A DNA stretch of 64,000 nt from SKLM01 sp964421785 (GCA_964421785.1 CAYQZG010000001.1:62001-126000); one strand, 5' to 3'; positions 32,923 through 42,714 are shown, numbered from the stretch's first letter. The notes: generated from the sequence alone by a model not told the origin. Made by a program: numbers and translations.

Positions 32923-33768
32923 GTGACCGATCATACTATGATAGATGGATTGGGCTTTTCGCGGGTGGGGCATCTAGCACTCGCCGGTGCTCTGATAGCC
33001 TGTGTTCTCATTGCGTGTTCCTCTCCCACTGATCCCACTTGGGATCGTGTGCGGGAGACAAGAACACTCCGCGTGGGCATGGACGCGAGTTTTCCACCCT
33101 TTGAGAGCATTGCTGCGGACGGCTCTCTGGTAGGGTTCGACGTGGATCTAGCCCGAGAGCTAAGTAGGCGTTTGGACGTGGAACCTCGCTTCGTAGCCAA
33201 TCTGCCCTATGATGGCCTCTACGATGCGCTAACGGCCGGGCGCGTCGATATTGTGATCTCTGCATTGGTTGTCGATCCGTCCCGCATGGGCGACTACGCG
33301 TATTCGAGGATCTACTTCGATGCCGGTCAGGTTCTCGTGTCACGCACTGAACAGAGAGCCAGCGACTCTATGGCGGATCTTGGTGGGCATCGTCTGGGTG
33401 TCGTTCTTGGGACAGAAGGGGATCGAGAGGGACGGCGGTGGGCACGGCGCTTGGAAGGCCTAGTTGTCGTGCAGTATCGAACGCCGGCTCGGGCTTTGAG
33501 TGCGCTCGAGGAGGGAGAGACAGATGTTGTTTTGGTCGATCACGTCTCAGCGCTGCAGGCGATGGGTGAGGGAAAGGATCTGGTCATCATTGGAAAGCCG
33601 GTGGTTGAGGTCCCCTATGCTTGTGCCATGCGACGCGACAGCGTGCAACTGCTCCGGGCAGTCAACGAGGCATTGGTGGCTATGGAGGACGATGGTACGA
33701 TGGACGCGTTGATATCCAAGTGGCTCAGATGGACAGCCGGTACAGCCAATCTACGGTTGGGAAGGTAG
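32923..33768 (+). CDS. Solute-binding lipoprotein (SBP family 3)
   Basis: The 281-residue protein has a lipoprotein signal (LALAGALIACVLIAC-S, lipobox LIAC) and a family 3 periplasmic binding fold (LRVGMDASFPPFESI...GFDVDLARELSRRL...YDGLYDALTAGRVDIVIS...LGVVLGT). Such proteins bind amino acids or related solutes. No permease or ATPase gene follows; the next gene is convergent. It may feed a transporter encoded elsewhere or act as a sensor for the adjacent peptide locus. The GTG at 32923 gives the full signal peptide; ATG 32938 is an alternative start. Confidence 0.85.
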   Translation: MTDHTMIDGLGFSRVGHLALAGALIACVLIACSSPTDPTWDRVRETRTLRVGMDASFPPFESIAADGSLVGFDVDLARELSRRLDVEPRFVANLPYDGLYDALTAGRVDIVISALVVDPSRMGDYAYSRIYFDAGQVLVSRTEQRASDSMADLGGHRLGVVLGTEGDREGRRWARRLEGLVVVQYRTPARALSALEEGETDVVLVDHVSALQAMGEGKDLVIIGKPVVEVPYACAMRRDSVQLLRAVNEALVAMEDDGTMDALISKWLRWTAGTANLRLGR

Positions 33769-33793
33769 GTCGGGACTGGCTCCCGATCCGGCC

Positions 33794-36700
33794 TTAGGGG
33801 AGTGTGATGTTGCTCGGCAGGAGCAGGCGATTGTCTGATAGCGGTGCACCCTCGCTGTCTACGGCTTGGAGTCGCTGCTTTGTGTCGGGATCGTACCAGC
33901 CGACGGCGAGGTCGTAGCTCCCGGGCGCCACGTCCTTCGTTGGGAGGTCGACTTCGTCTGAGACCACCTCACCCGCGGTCCATTGACCGGTTGGATAGCT
34001 GAATCCTCGAGGCATCGTATCCACTTGGGAAGCAGGTTCACCGGTCTCTGGATCGGCCAGGTGAACGAAGAACATGTAGTGGCGGTCCGGTGTTTTAAGC
34101 GCCTGCCAATAGAGTGTCAGATGGAGGCTCTCCCTACCCTGTGTCAGATCATATCCTGCCAGCTCGATCATATCGCCGAAACGGGCTTCCACGTTTCTGT
34201 CCATCTCAGGCAACTTCCAAACGCGCTCTCGTTCTCGGATCCTCACGGAAGCGGGGTGGGTATAGGAGCCGATTGATGCTCCACCTTTCGGTTCTCTGAG
34301 CGTGAGAGAGAGCGTGTAGTCGCCCGGTGGGGACGTTGGAGGGATTGTCAGGGATGCGCGCCCAGCGACCCAGGCATCGGCTGGCCATTTCTTCGGGGAG
34401 GATCCAGGAGCCATTGGTTGTGTGCTGGAGATGCTTCGTTCAGATCCCTCCAATTGCCATTCGACCATATAGTCCTGCGAGGGTTTCTTCACGGTCGACC
34501 AGTGGGCGGTTGCCTCCAGTTTTTCTCCCTGCCAGACACTTGGTGGTATCTCGACCCGGTTGAGCACAAGCTCCTCCCCGAACCGAGCCGCAGGGGGCAC
34601 GTCAGGTCGTCCTGCGGTCCGTGTCAGGCTAATGGGGGTTGCGTACTGCCCGATGCTTTCCCAAGTTGCTACGCGGTAAAGGTCGATGGTGAGCGTGTAG
34701 GTGTCGCCGGGCGGTACTCCGGGCAGCACGGCCGGGATGTGACGATCCTCGATGACGTTATGGAGGGGCCAGAGACTGGTGGGCAGAAAGCCATAACCTG
34801 GTTGGGTATCGTAGCCCGGCCGGTCGCCTTGATGCAACCACTCGTTATTTGCGGCATCGGTCAGGCTCAGGCTGAGGCCGTAGTTGGCGGCGATGGGTTT
34901 CACGGCGGACCAGTCGAGTTGGACGTGGAGTCGATCAGGGGCAGGTTGTGTGGTTTGGACGTCGTGCAAGCGCACGGTGCCATTGGCAAACGTGGCGCGC
35001 ACAGGCTCTTCTGCGCATGTCCGATCGCGCTTTATCCATATTGGCCGTAAGTAGACCGGGGACGTGTCGTTGATCTGGAGCAGGTAGATACCCGGTGCTG
35101 TTCCCTGCGGAACCGAGAGGGTTATGGTGGTGCTGCCCCTGACGCCAGGGTCAGACTGCTGCCGATTGAGAGCGATCGGTGCCTCTGCTGTGGCTGGTAC
35201 CTCGTCTCTTCGTATTGCCGCTGGCGAGAGCAGACGTAACTCTGCAGGAGATATCGCGGAGACGACTGCTGGGTTGTCTTTGTCCCTCCTCCAGTTGAGA
35301 GTCACTGCGAAGTCTTTCCCCGGGGTGATTCCTTCGTCAGGGGGAGATTCAAGGCTTCCGTAGCTGTAGCCGGTCAGTCGCCACCCTTCGAAGGGCACAC
35401 CGTCTGGATTGTGATGGAGATATGGCTTCTCCTCAAAATCCATTGTCAGATCGTGGCTAGAGGTGGAGGTAACGCGAGGGTGAAAAGCCGTCACCAGTGA
35501 CAAGATCACGACGAAGGGCAGATAAGGAGCTGTAGCGTGTCGATTACAGGTTGCCAATCCCGATATTTCACGTCCATTCTGTCTTCTTTTTCCCTCTTCT
35601 TCTTGGTTCCATGGCTCAACACAGAGGACAAGGATCATCAGCATGGCGATAAGGGATGCGATTTCGGCTCCGAGGCGTAGCGGTGTGCGGCCTAAGCGAA
35701 TCTTGACTATGTGTGATCCTGGAGGAATGTACAGACTGAGGTAACCTGAGCCAATGGCCGGCTCTACCTCCATGCGCTTTCCATCCACGACGGCTTGCCA
35801 GCCGGGCCAGTAGTAGAGGGGGAAAGCGACCTTCGAGCCCTCGCTTCCTGTCTCCACGTGCCAGATCCGGCGTGTTGGTTTGCGATCGAGCCTCTTTGCA
35901 CCGAGGAGCGTTCCATTGATGGGCATGGCACGGGGCCGGGCATCGGGCGAGACTTGCTCTGGTCCGATGTAGGGGCGAGGTTTTACCCACTTGGGCAGAT
36001 ACTCATGCCGGATGGTTGAGCCGATATTGCCGGTGAAAAGCTCATACAAATGCAGTCGCTCAGGGTTTACGTCGTCGGCGCTGATGGGCAGGTAGTCAGG
36101 CTGGAGGCCGACCAGCACTGCTGTCGTCAGCAGGATCCCCAACGCAAGAGCGCAAGCCCAGGCAAGATAGCGGTGTTGGAATCTGATATGGGAGACGGCA
36201 GCGCCGGTCAGCAGCGCGGTGAAGAGGGCTTGAATGGAGAGGAAACGCCACGGGAATTGGGCCATTGACAGCAGGGGAAGGTGGTCCCAAACCGACTGCG
36301 AAAGAGGCGTAATCAACCAGGTGCTGAGAAGGAGGCCCAGAAGACTGAAGCCCAGCTTCATTATGTCCGGATGGTGTGCCTGGAGCTGAGAGTCGAGCTC
36401 TTTGGGCTTACCGTGCCGGGTGACGAGTTGTGAGCTAATCCCTCTGAACGATACAATGAGGGCGCCAGCCACTGCCAGTATGGCCTGCAGCAATCCCATT
36501 GCGAAGGGGGAAGTGGCACTTTGTCCTGTGGCGTAATCGAACAGGACCTTCCACTGCACGAGATCAGTTCCCCGGAAGTGATTGCCATAGAAGAAGTAAC
36601 CGGTGGTTTGAGCACTGAGTTGGACGTACTTGGTCTCCGCCAGGGCCGGCAGCCAGAACCAGGCTGAGAGCAGCAGGGCTAGCAACAAGGGGGATGTGAG

Positions 36701-37420
36701 GAGTGAGCAACGGGCGATGGCCCTCCCGAACGGGTAATCTGGCCCTGAGCTCGTCGTACGCGTGATGTGAAGCGTCACATAAAGGAGGATGAAGGGCGAA
36801 AAGATGAGGGCGGAGACGTTGTGGGTGACGATGAGGCCAGCGTAAGCCAGGGCTGGGAATAGGGCCCTCCGTGCAGATGGCTGCAAAGCGAGCCGATCGA
36901 ATCCCCAGAGGATGAGGGGATAGAAGGCGAAAGCCGCGAATTCAGAGAGGGAGTCTCCGCGTACGTAGATGTTGATGAGGTGGAACGGGGCTGATATGTA
37001 GGCCACAGCGGCAAGCCAGGCTCCAGGACGGCTGCGGAGGACCTTTTTGGTCCAGTGGTACATCGCTAGGGCCGATACTGCCAGGAAGAGGGTCTGCGTC
37101 AGTTTGATTGCCGTGAGGATATCCAGGCCGAGGACCGCAAAGCCTGCAGCGAGGTAGTATGGCAGGGCTGCGTAATAGCTGAAGAAGGGGTAGCCAAACC
37201 CATAGGCTGCATCGGGCATCCATCGAACCGGAAATACACCGGCGCGCAGATTGGCTGCAAGCTGATGCGTGCGAAGCAACAGGAAAGGGCTATCACCGCC
37301 TCCGCGCGTGTTCAGCAGGCCAGCGCCCCATACTGGACCTGCCGCAAGCAGTGACAAAAGCAGGAGCGTCGCCGGGGGAATGATCCGTTCCCAGGCGACG
37401 CTCCGTGAAGCGGTCTTCAT
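33794..37420 (-). CDS. Giant membrane protein, PTPS-related/YfhO-like with C-terminal beta domains
   Basis: The 1208-residue protein starts with a dozen or so membrane helices and the PTPS-related (6-pyruvoyl-tetrahydropterin-synthase-related, Pfam-named) membrane-glycosyltransferase pattern (GGDSPFLLLRTHQLAANL, PDAAYGFGYPFFSYYAALPYYL). One further helix near residue 600-620 leads to a region of about 580 residues that contains repeated beta-sandwich-like modules; the last (FGDMIELAGYDL...LYWQALKTPDRHYMFFVHL) recurs in the protein encoded at 40632-42677. The N-terminal part resembles lipid-linked sugar transferases or YfhO. It is the last of four minus-strand genes that look like a surface-glycan set. 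The catalytic acid and substrate were not identified. Confidence 0.75.
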   Translation of the reverse strand: MKTASRSVAWERIIPPATLLLLSLLAAGPVWGAGLLNTRGGGDSPFLLLRTHQLAANLRAGVFPVRWMPDAAYGFGYPFFSYYAALPYYLAAGFAVLGLDILTAIKLTQTLFLAVSALAMYHWTKKVLRSRPGAWLAAVAYISAPFHLINIYVRGDSLSEFAAFAFYPLILWGFDRLALQPSARRALFPALAYAGLIVTHNVSALIFSPFILLYVTLHITRTTSSGPDYPFGRAIARCSLLTSPLLLALLLSAWFWLPALAETKYVQLSAQTTGYFFYGNHFRGTDLVQWKVLFDYATGQSATSPFAMGLLQAILAVAGALIVSFRGISSQLVTRHGKPKELDSQLQAHHPDIMKLGFSLLGLLLSTWLITPLSQSVWDHLPLLSMAQFPWRFLSIQALFTALLTGAAVSHIRFQHRYLAWACALALGILLTTAVLVGLQPDYLPISADDVNPERLHLYELFTGNIGSTIRHEYLPKWVKPRPYIGPEQVSPDARPRAMPINGTLLGAKRLDRKPTRRIWHVETGSEGSKVAFPLYYWPGWQAVVDGKRMEVEPAIGSGYLSLYIPPGSHIVKIRLGRTPLRLGAEIASLIAMLMILVLCVEPWNQEEEGKRRQNGREISGLATCNRHATAPYLPFVVILSLVTAFHPRVTSTSSHDLTMDFEEKPYLHHNPDGVPFEGWRLTGYSYGSLESPPDEGITPGKDFAVTLNWRRDKDNPAVVSAISPAELRLLSPAAIRRDEVPATAEAPIALNRQQSDPGVRGSTTITLSVPQGTAPGIYLLQINDTSPVYLRPIWIKRDRTCAEEPVRATFANGTVRLHDVQTTQPAPDRLHVQLDWSAVKPIAANYGLSLSLTDAANNEWLHQGDRPGYDTQPGYGFLPTSLWPLHNVIEDRHIPAVLPGVPPGDTYTLTIDLYRVATWESIGQYATPISLTRTAGRPDVPPAARFGEELVLNRVEIPPSVWQGEKLEATAHWSTVKKPSQDYMVEWQLEGSERSISSTQPMAPGSSPKKWPADAWVAGRASLTIPPTSPPGDYTLSLTLREPKGGASIGSYTHPASVRIRERERVWKLPEMDRNVEARFGDMIELAGYDLTQGRESLHLTLYWQALKTPDRHYMFFVHLADPETGEPASQVDTMPRGFSYPTGQWTAGEVVSDEVDLPTKDVAPGSYDLAVGWYDPDTKQRLQAVDSEGAPLSDNRLLLPSNITLP

Positions 37421-37466
37421 CTCTGAGTCTGCCTCCGAGTTGAGGCGAACTCAAGGAGCATAGCAA

Positions 37467-39041
37467 CTAATAGCGGCGGCGTCGGGTCAAAAAGAAGAGC
37501 ACAGCGATAGCTCCAGCCAAGATCAGGACGAGAACGCCCGCTACTCTCGCCACGTTGGTCAGGACGTTGCCCAACCAGCCATTGCCATTGGTGTCAGCTA
37601 CGCTCTCATCGCCCGATGAGGTCGCACCGCTGGTCTCCTGGTTTGCTTCTTCTGAGCTTGCCGCCGCTGTGGTTCGCGTGTTGCCGAACTGGAGGTCGAA
37701 GCTTGTACCTTCTGCCAGGGCGACGTTTTGTTCGGGCAAGCCGGTCGGCTGATAGCCGGCGGGAGCTTGTTGAATCACTCGATAGGAGCCAGGAGCCAAT
37801 CCGGTGAAGCAGTAGGGCTCATTGACCCCGTCTGATGTGTACTCTGCCACGACACCGGCGGTGGTGGCGAGGGTGAAGTCGACGTTGGGCAGTAGTTCTT
37901 CGTTATCGGGATCTCGCACTGTGTCGCCATTCCGGTCGTGAAAGGCGAGCACGCAGACCGAAGCTCCCTCCTGCGCCGGGGTAGGTGATGGCACGGTCTC
38001 TCCCTCAGATTGCGGTGTGGCTGTCGGGGGTTGGGGAAGCGGTGTTGCGGTTGGTGCCTCGCTCGGGACTGAGATGACCAGTTCTTGTCCCACGCGGATC
38101 AGATTGTTAGGGCCAATCGAGCCGGCGTTAAGCTGCTGGAGCATGTCCACCGACATATCATACTGGTAAGCAATGCTGCTTAGTGTCTCTCCGCTCTGAA
38201 CAACATGGACAATCGATCCATCTGGGCGCGGGGTTGGGGTGGGAAGGGGCGTGGGTGAGGGGCCCGGTGTCGCCGTGGGCGGAGGTGGCAATGGCGTAGG
38301 GGTGGGTGTCTGCGCCATGCCGAGCGGCTCCAACCTCAGGGCATCCATGAAGATGCCGTTGTTATCAAGTCCCCACTTTGAGGCATACTCAACAAAGACG
38401 GTCATGTCCGCAGCCGTAGCGACGAAATTGAACTGTAGTGTGGTGCGACCGAGGTAGAACGGCGAAGTGTTCGTGGGGTCTGCCCAGTTGCTGAAGTTGA
38501 TAGCGCCCTCATCCTGCCAGTTGGCGCCGACCGGTCCCGCGCCAAGACGAACTTGAGCTGAAAAGGGATCGCTCGGGGCAACCTTCTGCCCGTCCCACTC
38601 GAACGTATCTACAAACACCGGCACCACAAAGCGATACTCCCGGCCAACTTCCAGGCCACTCACGTCTTGGGATATTCCCACGTGTATGGGAGCCTTAGCC
38701 CAGAACATCTTCAGGGTGTAGTCGCCATCCCAGAAGAAGATATCGTGCTCATCCGGGGGAACCTGGGTCCTCGGCAAGACGCGGCTTTCCGGGCGGACAG
38801 TGACGTTATTGGCGTCGCCCATAGATTCGCCTTCTGTCCAGTGCATCTCCCATTCATTGGGTGCTTGCTGCGTGCCACTTACATCGTACCAACCTTGCTC
38901 AAAGCCACCGTTCCTGAGAAGGTTCTGTTGCTCTTGGGCCTGGGTCCCCTGCGGAAACGCGGCAAGCACCACTGTCGCGACCATGTTCAAGACCAGGATA
39001 CCCCTCAGAATGGGGCACATGCTGTTCTTAGCCACCTTCAT
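37467..39041 (-). CDS. LysM and Cna-B-like surface protein with C-terminal membrane anchor
   Basis: The 524-residue protein has a signal peptide (ending TQAQ), an N-terminal carbohydrate-binding-like domain (NLLRNGGFEQGW), a Pro/Thr linker, one LysM (VVQSGETLSSIAYQYDMSVD), a second Pro/Thr linker, an SdrD/Cna-B-like domain (VCVLAFHDRNGDTVRD...GLAPGSYRVIQQAPAGY) and a C-terminal helix with RRRRY tail. It would span the wall, bound to peptidoglycan by LysM. GGGAGG directly abuts the ATG at 39041, so the GTG two codons later (39035) may be the true start. It lies between glycosyltransferase genes, hinting that it is glycosylated or shares their surface. Confidence 0.82.
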   Translation of the reverse strand: MKVAKNSMCPILRGILVLNMVATVVLAAFPQGTQAQEQQNLLRNGGFEQGWYDVSGTQQAPNEWEMHWTEGESMGDANNVTVRPESRVLPRTQVPPDEHDIFFWDGDYTLKMFWAKAPIHVGISQDVSGLEVGREYRFVVPVFVDTFEWDGQKVAPSDPFSAQVRLGAGPVGANWQDEGAINFSNWADPTNTSPFYLGRTTLQFNFVATAADMTVFVEYASKWGLDNNGIFMDALRLEPLGMAQTPTPTPLPPPPTATPGPSPTPLPTPTPRPDGSIVHVVQSGETLSSIAYQYDMSVDMLQQLNAGSIGPNNLIRVGQELVISVPSEAPTATPLPQPPTATPQSEGETVPSPTPAQEGASVCVLAFHDRNGDTVRDPDNEELLPNVDFTLATTAGVVAEYTSDGVNEPYCFTGLAPGSYRVIQQAPAGYQPTGLPEQNVALAEGTSFDLQFGNTRTTAAASSEEANQETSGATSSGDESVADTNGNGWLGNVLTNVARVAGVLVLILAGAIAVLFFLTRRRRY

Positions 39042-39208
39042 CCTCCCTCGATCAATACACCTTTCTGGGAAATCCACGAATGGTTGTTCTGACACTCTAC
39101 GCGGGCTATGGCGCATCAGAGATGACACCTGCTGCCTAGCTCCAACGCTCCAGCTTGTTCCAGCTGGGGAATGATTTTAGCACATTTGACCAAAAGCACA
39201 AAGCGGGT

Positions 39209-40645
39209 CTATGATCGGCCGGTTAACCATCTGCCTGCACCCTGTGCTAGGAGCACAAGTCCCTCTAAGAGCCAGAGTAGTGGGAGATTTCCCACGTTGC
39301 GGAAGATCTGACCGAGGAGATAGGACCAATTTCCTGGCTTGGCGATCATTGGATTGAGCTGGGCAAGATCCAGATCGTAGTTGTACGATAGACCAATGTG
39401 CAGGAAGATGTTGCGTACGGACAGGAAAAGCACCCCGTATAGGATCAAGTAGGCGACGGCCAGCCATGCCGGACGTTCGCTCCAACCTTGGATCTCTTCG
39501 ATGCAGAATGCGAGAGGAATGCACCAGAGGGCCAGGAAAGGCGCCAGATAGCGCCCATCAGCGGTGAACCCATGGAACGTGCGATGCTTGGCGAACAGCA
39601 TCAGGTAGACCAGGAAGAGCCCCAGCGTCAGGGTGGCTTCGCGCCTTGCGCGACGGACATACGACCCCATCCCGAGAACCGATAGGAGGAGCACCGGCGA
39701 GAGGAGGAAGAGCCCTTGGTTGTAGCAGGTGGGATCGCACCATCCACCTCCTTCTCCCCAGACGAGCATGGCCCGCAGGCCTTTACCCAAAGGAAAATTG
39801 AACGTCTCTAAGAACTTCCCAGCCCAAGGGTAGTTGATCGCGTAGTCGTAGGACAAAGCGAAAGGGGAACCGAAATTGCTCGTGTTGTAGAAGGCCAAGA
39901 ACGCGGCCGGGAGAAGGCCCCCGCCGATGAAGAGGGCTAGGTATGCAAACCTGCTTGTGGACGGGGACGATGAAACCGTGAGCAACAGATAGAGCCCAAC
40001 AGCAGCCACCAGGATGACGTTGGAGTACTCGACGAGTACGGCGCAGCCGACGAGACCCCCTAATGCCAGTGGCACTATCCGATGGAGGTTGGACGCACGG
40101 CCTGCGCGGATGGCCAGGTAGACTGACCCCATCACCAGCAGCGCCGAAGGAGCGTGTGAAAACAGCACGCTGCTGTACTTCCAGTGTATCGTGCCCAGGC
40201 CGAGGGTCAAGCTGGTCGTCAGGGCACTGAAGACGGATAAGTTTGACTCGCGAAGCAGAACGTAGAGGAGCAAAACAACACCTGTTCCAGCCCATATGGG
40301 AACCAGCATCACGTAGAGCAGACGCGGATTATGGGGATCGTGGCGCGAATCCAGTGGCGATAGCGGGGGGGGCAACACGTTGCCGATCTTGTAGAACGCG
40401 CTGGCGATCAGGGCCGTGCCCGGGGGCCGATCGCTGAATAGCTTTCCCTCTCGACGGGCGATATCGTTGCCCTCAGCATACTGATCGTAGCTCTCGATGG
40501 TGAATTGTCCTTCCTCCGCCAGAGCACGCGTTAAGGCATAATGGCTTCCATCGTTGCTGCACGTGATCCCCACCACAGTGGCGAAGTAGATCGACGAGAC
40601 GACGAGGAAGAGTGTTGTGCAAAGAATTCGATCAGTCTGCGTCAT
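39209..40645 (-). CDS. Polytopic membrane protein, GT39-like glycosyltransferase
   Basis: The 478-residue protein has an N-terminal helix, a periplasmic loop (CSNDGSHYALTRALAEEG...FSDRPPGTALIASAFYKI) and about ten further helices, a layout seen in dolichyl-phosphate-mannose mannosyltransferase-like (GT-C) proteins. The loop has Asn-Asp where many relatives carry the catalytic Asp-Glu, so activity is uncertain. It overlaps the upstream GT39-like gene by 14 bases. The likely role is transfer of a lipid-linked sugar to an outer acceptor, but this is inferred from topology. Confidence 0.75.
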   Translation of the reverse strand: MTQTDRILCTTLFLVVSSIYFATVVGITCSNDGSHYALTRALAEEGQFTIESYDQYAEGNDIARREGKLFSDRPPGTALIASAFYKIGNVLPPPLSPLDSRHDPHNPRLLYVMLVPIWAGTGVVLLLYVLLRESNLSVFSALTTSLTLGLGTIHWKYSSVLFSHAPSALLVMGSVYLAIRAGRASNLHRIVPLALGGLVGCAVLVEYSNVILVAAVGLYLLLTVSSSPSTSRFAYLALFIGGGLLPAAFLAFYNTSNFGSPFALSYDYAINYPWAGKFLETFNFPLGKGLRAMLVWGEGGGWCDPTCYNQGLFLLSPVLLLSVLGMGSYVRRARREATLTLGLFLVYLMLFAKHRTFHGFTADGRYLAPFLALWCIPLAFCIEEIQGWSERPAWLAVAYLILYGVLFLSVRNIFLHIGLSYNYDLDLAQLNPMIAKPGNWSYLLGQIFRNVGNLPLLWLLEGLVLLAQGAGRWLTGRS

Positions 40646-42677
40646 GTTTCCAGTTGTCTACAGGTAGGATGAGCATGTCCTCCAACGATGACCCTGAGGG
40701 GGTCGTGACCGGCAGTCGCTCCAAGGTGGGCCAGACGTACAATCCCACTGCGATCTTGGGCGCGGTCAGTTCACCTGCCGGGACCTCCAAGGTGTGGACG
40801 TCCACGACGATGTCTCCAGGATGCCACAGGTGTGTGGGATAGTATCCTGTTCCAAGTTGAGCGTCGTCTTGAGCTGCTAGTTGGTCTCCCCTACATCGAT
40901 CATCGCACACGTAGACGAAGGCTGTATAGTCCTCATCCAGTCTCGCCTGTATGCTCCACGATAGACGCACGTCCCAGACGCGTCCCTTCTTCTCAATTTC
41001 GAGATCGGTGAGCTCAATGGAATCGCCGAAGCGGGCGCGGGGCGTGGGGCGCTGTTCTTTGAGCGGCTCGACATGGTAAGACGCGTAGGCCGGATAGGCC
41101 TTCTCCTCCAGATCCCCACGTGTCAGCGGCCCGGCGTGTACCTCGATTTGCGCGGGGTGGGGGAGGGCTGCCAGGTAGGGCTGTAGGTCATCGTAGGGCC
41201 AAAGAAGAAGCAGCATCTGGTCGGCGGGCGATAGGGAAGGCGTGCTGTTCGGTTGGAGCTTGATTAGAGATTGCTGCTCCGGTACCAGAAATGGAAGTCC
41301 CTTCCACGCCTGCCACAGCCGTTCGTCCACGTAGACGCGCCGCTCGTGGTCAACGCGTTGGCTTGAAACGGTCATCCCCTGTCCATCCCAGCCGAGACCG
41401 GTGAAACGATTGATCTCTGCGGCTAGTTCGGTGGCAGCAGCCTCAAAGGCGTAGGTAGCTTGAGAACTAGAGCCGTAGCGGGCGAAGTAGTCACGCACAG
41501 TAGCCCCTAAGCTGAAGGATAGAACCAAGCAGAGTAAGATGGAACTCCATAGATATCGACCCCGTCGAGCAGGCGCATGCAAGATCCCCTCCAGTCCCAA
41601 TGCGGGGAGTACGACCAGGGGGGGCAGCACACCAACTGCACGCAGAAAGTGCGGGGCGTCGGCTGCAGCCAGGGTTGGCACGAGCATTGTTCCCACCCAG
41701 ATCAAGACCAGAGCTGAACCGACATGTCGTCGCCTGGCCCGGGTTGCTGCTCGCACTACTCCCAGGATCATCGCCGCTCCCATTGGCGGGGTGAAGACCG
41801 GACGCCCAGGGACGTTATGGCGCGGTATGGTATCACCGCGAACGAAGAACATACCCGACGTGCGGATCAGCTGCTGTCCCAGTGTGCCCCAGAGATCACC
41901 CCGGTTAACCACTGAATTGAGCACCGATACCTGGGTGGGGCGTCCCATCACGACATCCCAGTGGCGAACAGCATAGGTACCGAGCGGGACCATAGCGATA
42001 AGTGCTCCAATAACGAAGTAGAGTGCACCGGGCCACAGACGATCGGTCTGACCAGTGAGTAGCAGGTAAGCGGCGAGGCCGAGCATGGCGACAGGCGTCA
42101 ACCGTGCTGCCACGTAAGTGTAGAAAGTGATACCGTAGAGGATTCCAGTCAACAGCCAGGTGTGGGCGCGGCGCGAGTGGAAGGCGCGTGAACCTGACCA
42201 GAATAGGCATGCGATCGCCAGCGGCAGCATCACGGCACGGAAGCCAACCCGGCTAAGTTGGACGTGCCACACGGTTGTCGAGATGATGGCTGCACTGAGC
42301 AGCGCCGTGCATCGATTGAACCAAGCGCGGGTCATGAGGTACGTGGCGGGGACGGTCAGCGTACCACATATGGCAGCCACGATGCGGATTGCACCGGGTG
42401 TGCGGCCCAGAAGGCCAATCGTCGCAGCCACGAGGTAGATAAATAGGGGCTCGCGGCCGTGGTTGGCTGCGAAGTAGATGGGAAAGGTGCCTTCAAGGAC
42501 CTTGAGCGCGTCCAGGCCGTTAAAGGCTTCATCATGATAGAGGCCTGGAGGAATGTCGCCCAGACTGAGAAAGCGCAAGGCCCCCGCTAGCGCCGTCAAT
42601 CCCACGATTGGGGCCCATATCCGACCGAAGCGACGCCAACGGCTTGATAGGATCTCACCGTCTGCTGTATTCGCCAA
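40632..42677 (-). CDS. GT39/ArnT-like membrane glycosyltransferase with C-terminal beta domain
   Basis: The 681-residue protein shows the GT-C signature after its first helix (PPGLYHDEAFNGLDALK, with the Asp-Glu pair), about eleven helices, and a long outer C-terminal region that ends with the same FGDSIELTDLEI...SWSIQARLDEDYTAFVYV module as the giant protein downstream. It would use a polyprenyl-phosphate sugar on the outer face of the membrane. The start is TTG 42677. A near-consensus promoter puts the transcript start only a few bases before this codon, so the mRNA is probably leaderless. Confidence 0.85.
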   Translation of the reverse strand: MANTADGEILSSRWRRFGRIWAPIVGLTALAGALRFLSLGDIPPGLYHDEAFNGLDALKVLEGTFPIYFAANHGREPLFIYLVAATIGLLGRTPGAIRIVAAICGTLTVPATYLMTRAWFNRCTALLSAAIISTTVWHVQLSRVGFRAVMLPLAIACLFWSGSRAFHSRRAHTWLLTGILYGITFYTYVAARLTPVAMLGLAAYLLLTGQTDRLWPGALYFVIGALIAMVPLGTYAVRHWDVVMGRPTQVSVLNSVVNRGDLWGTLGQQLIRTSGMFFVRGDTIPRHNVPGRPVFTPPMGAAMILGVVRAATRARRRHVGSALVLIWVGTMLVPTLAAADAPHFLRAVGVLPPLVVLPALGLEGILHAPARRGRYLWSSILLCLVLSFSLGATVRDYFARYGSSSQATYAFEAAATELAAEINRFTGLGWDGQGMTVSSQRVDHERRVYVDERLWQAWKGLPFLVPEQQSLIKLQPNSTPSLSPADQMLLLLWPYDDLQPYLAALPHPAQIEVHAGPLTRGDLEEKAYPAYASYHVEPLKEQRPTPRARFGDSIELTDLEIEKKGRVWDVRLSWSIQARLDEDYTAFVYVCDDRCRGDQLAAQDDAQLGTGYYPTHLWHPGDIVVDVHTLEVPAGELTAPKIAVGLYVWPTLERLPVTTPSGSSLEDMLILPVDNWKHDAD

Positions 42678-42686
42678 AGCGAGGGC

Positions 42687-42714
42687 ATTATAGCACGCCG
42701 AGAAGAAGTGTCAA
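42687..42714 (-). promoter_or_regulatory. Near-consensus promoter giving a leaderless transcript
   Basis: On the minus strand TTGACA (42714-42709) and TATAAT (42692-42687) are 16 bases apart. The expected start point is near 42680, about three bases before the TTG start codon at 42677, leaving no room for a ribosome site. Confidence 0.8.
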
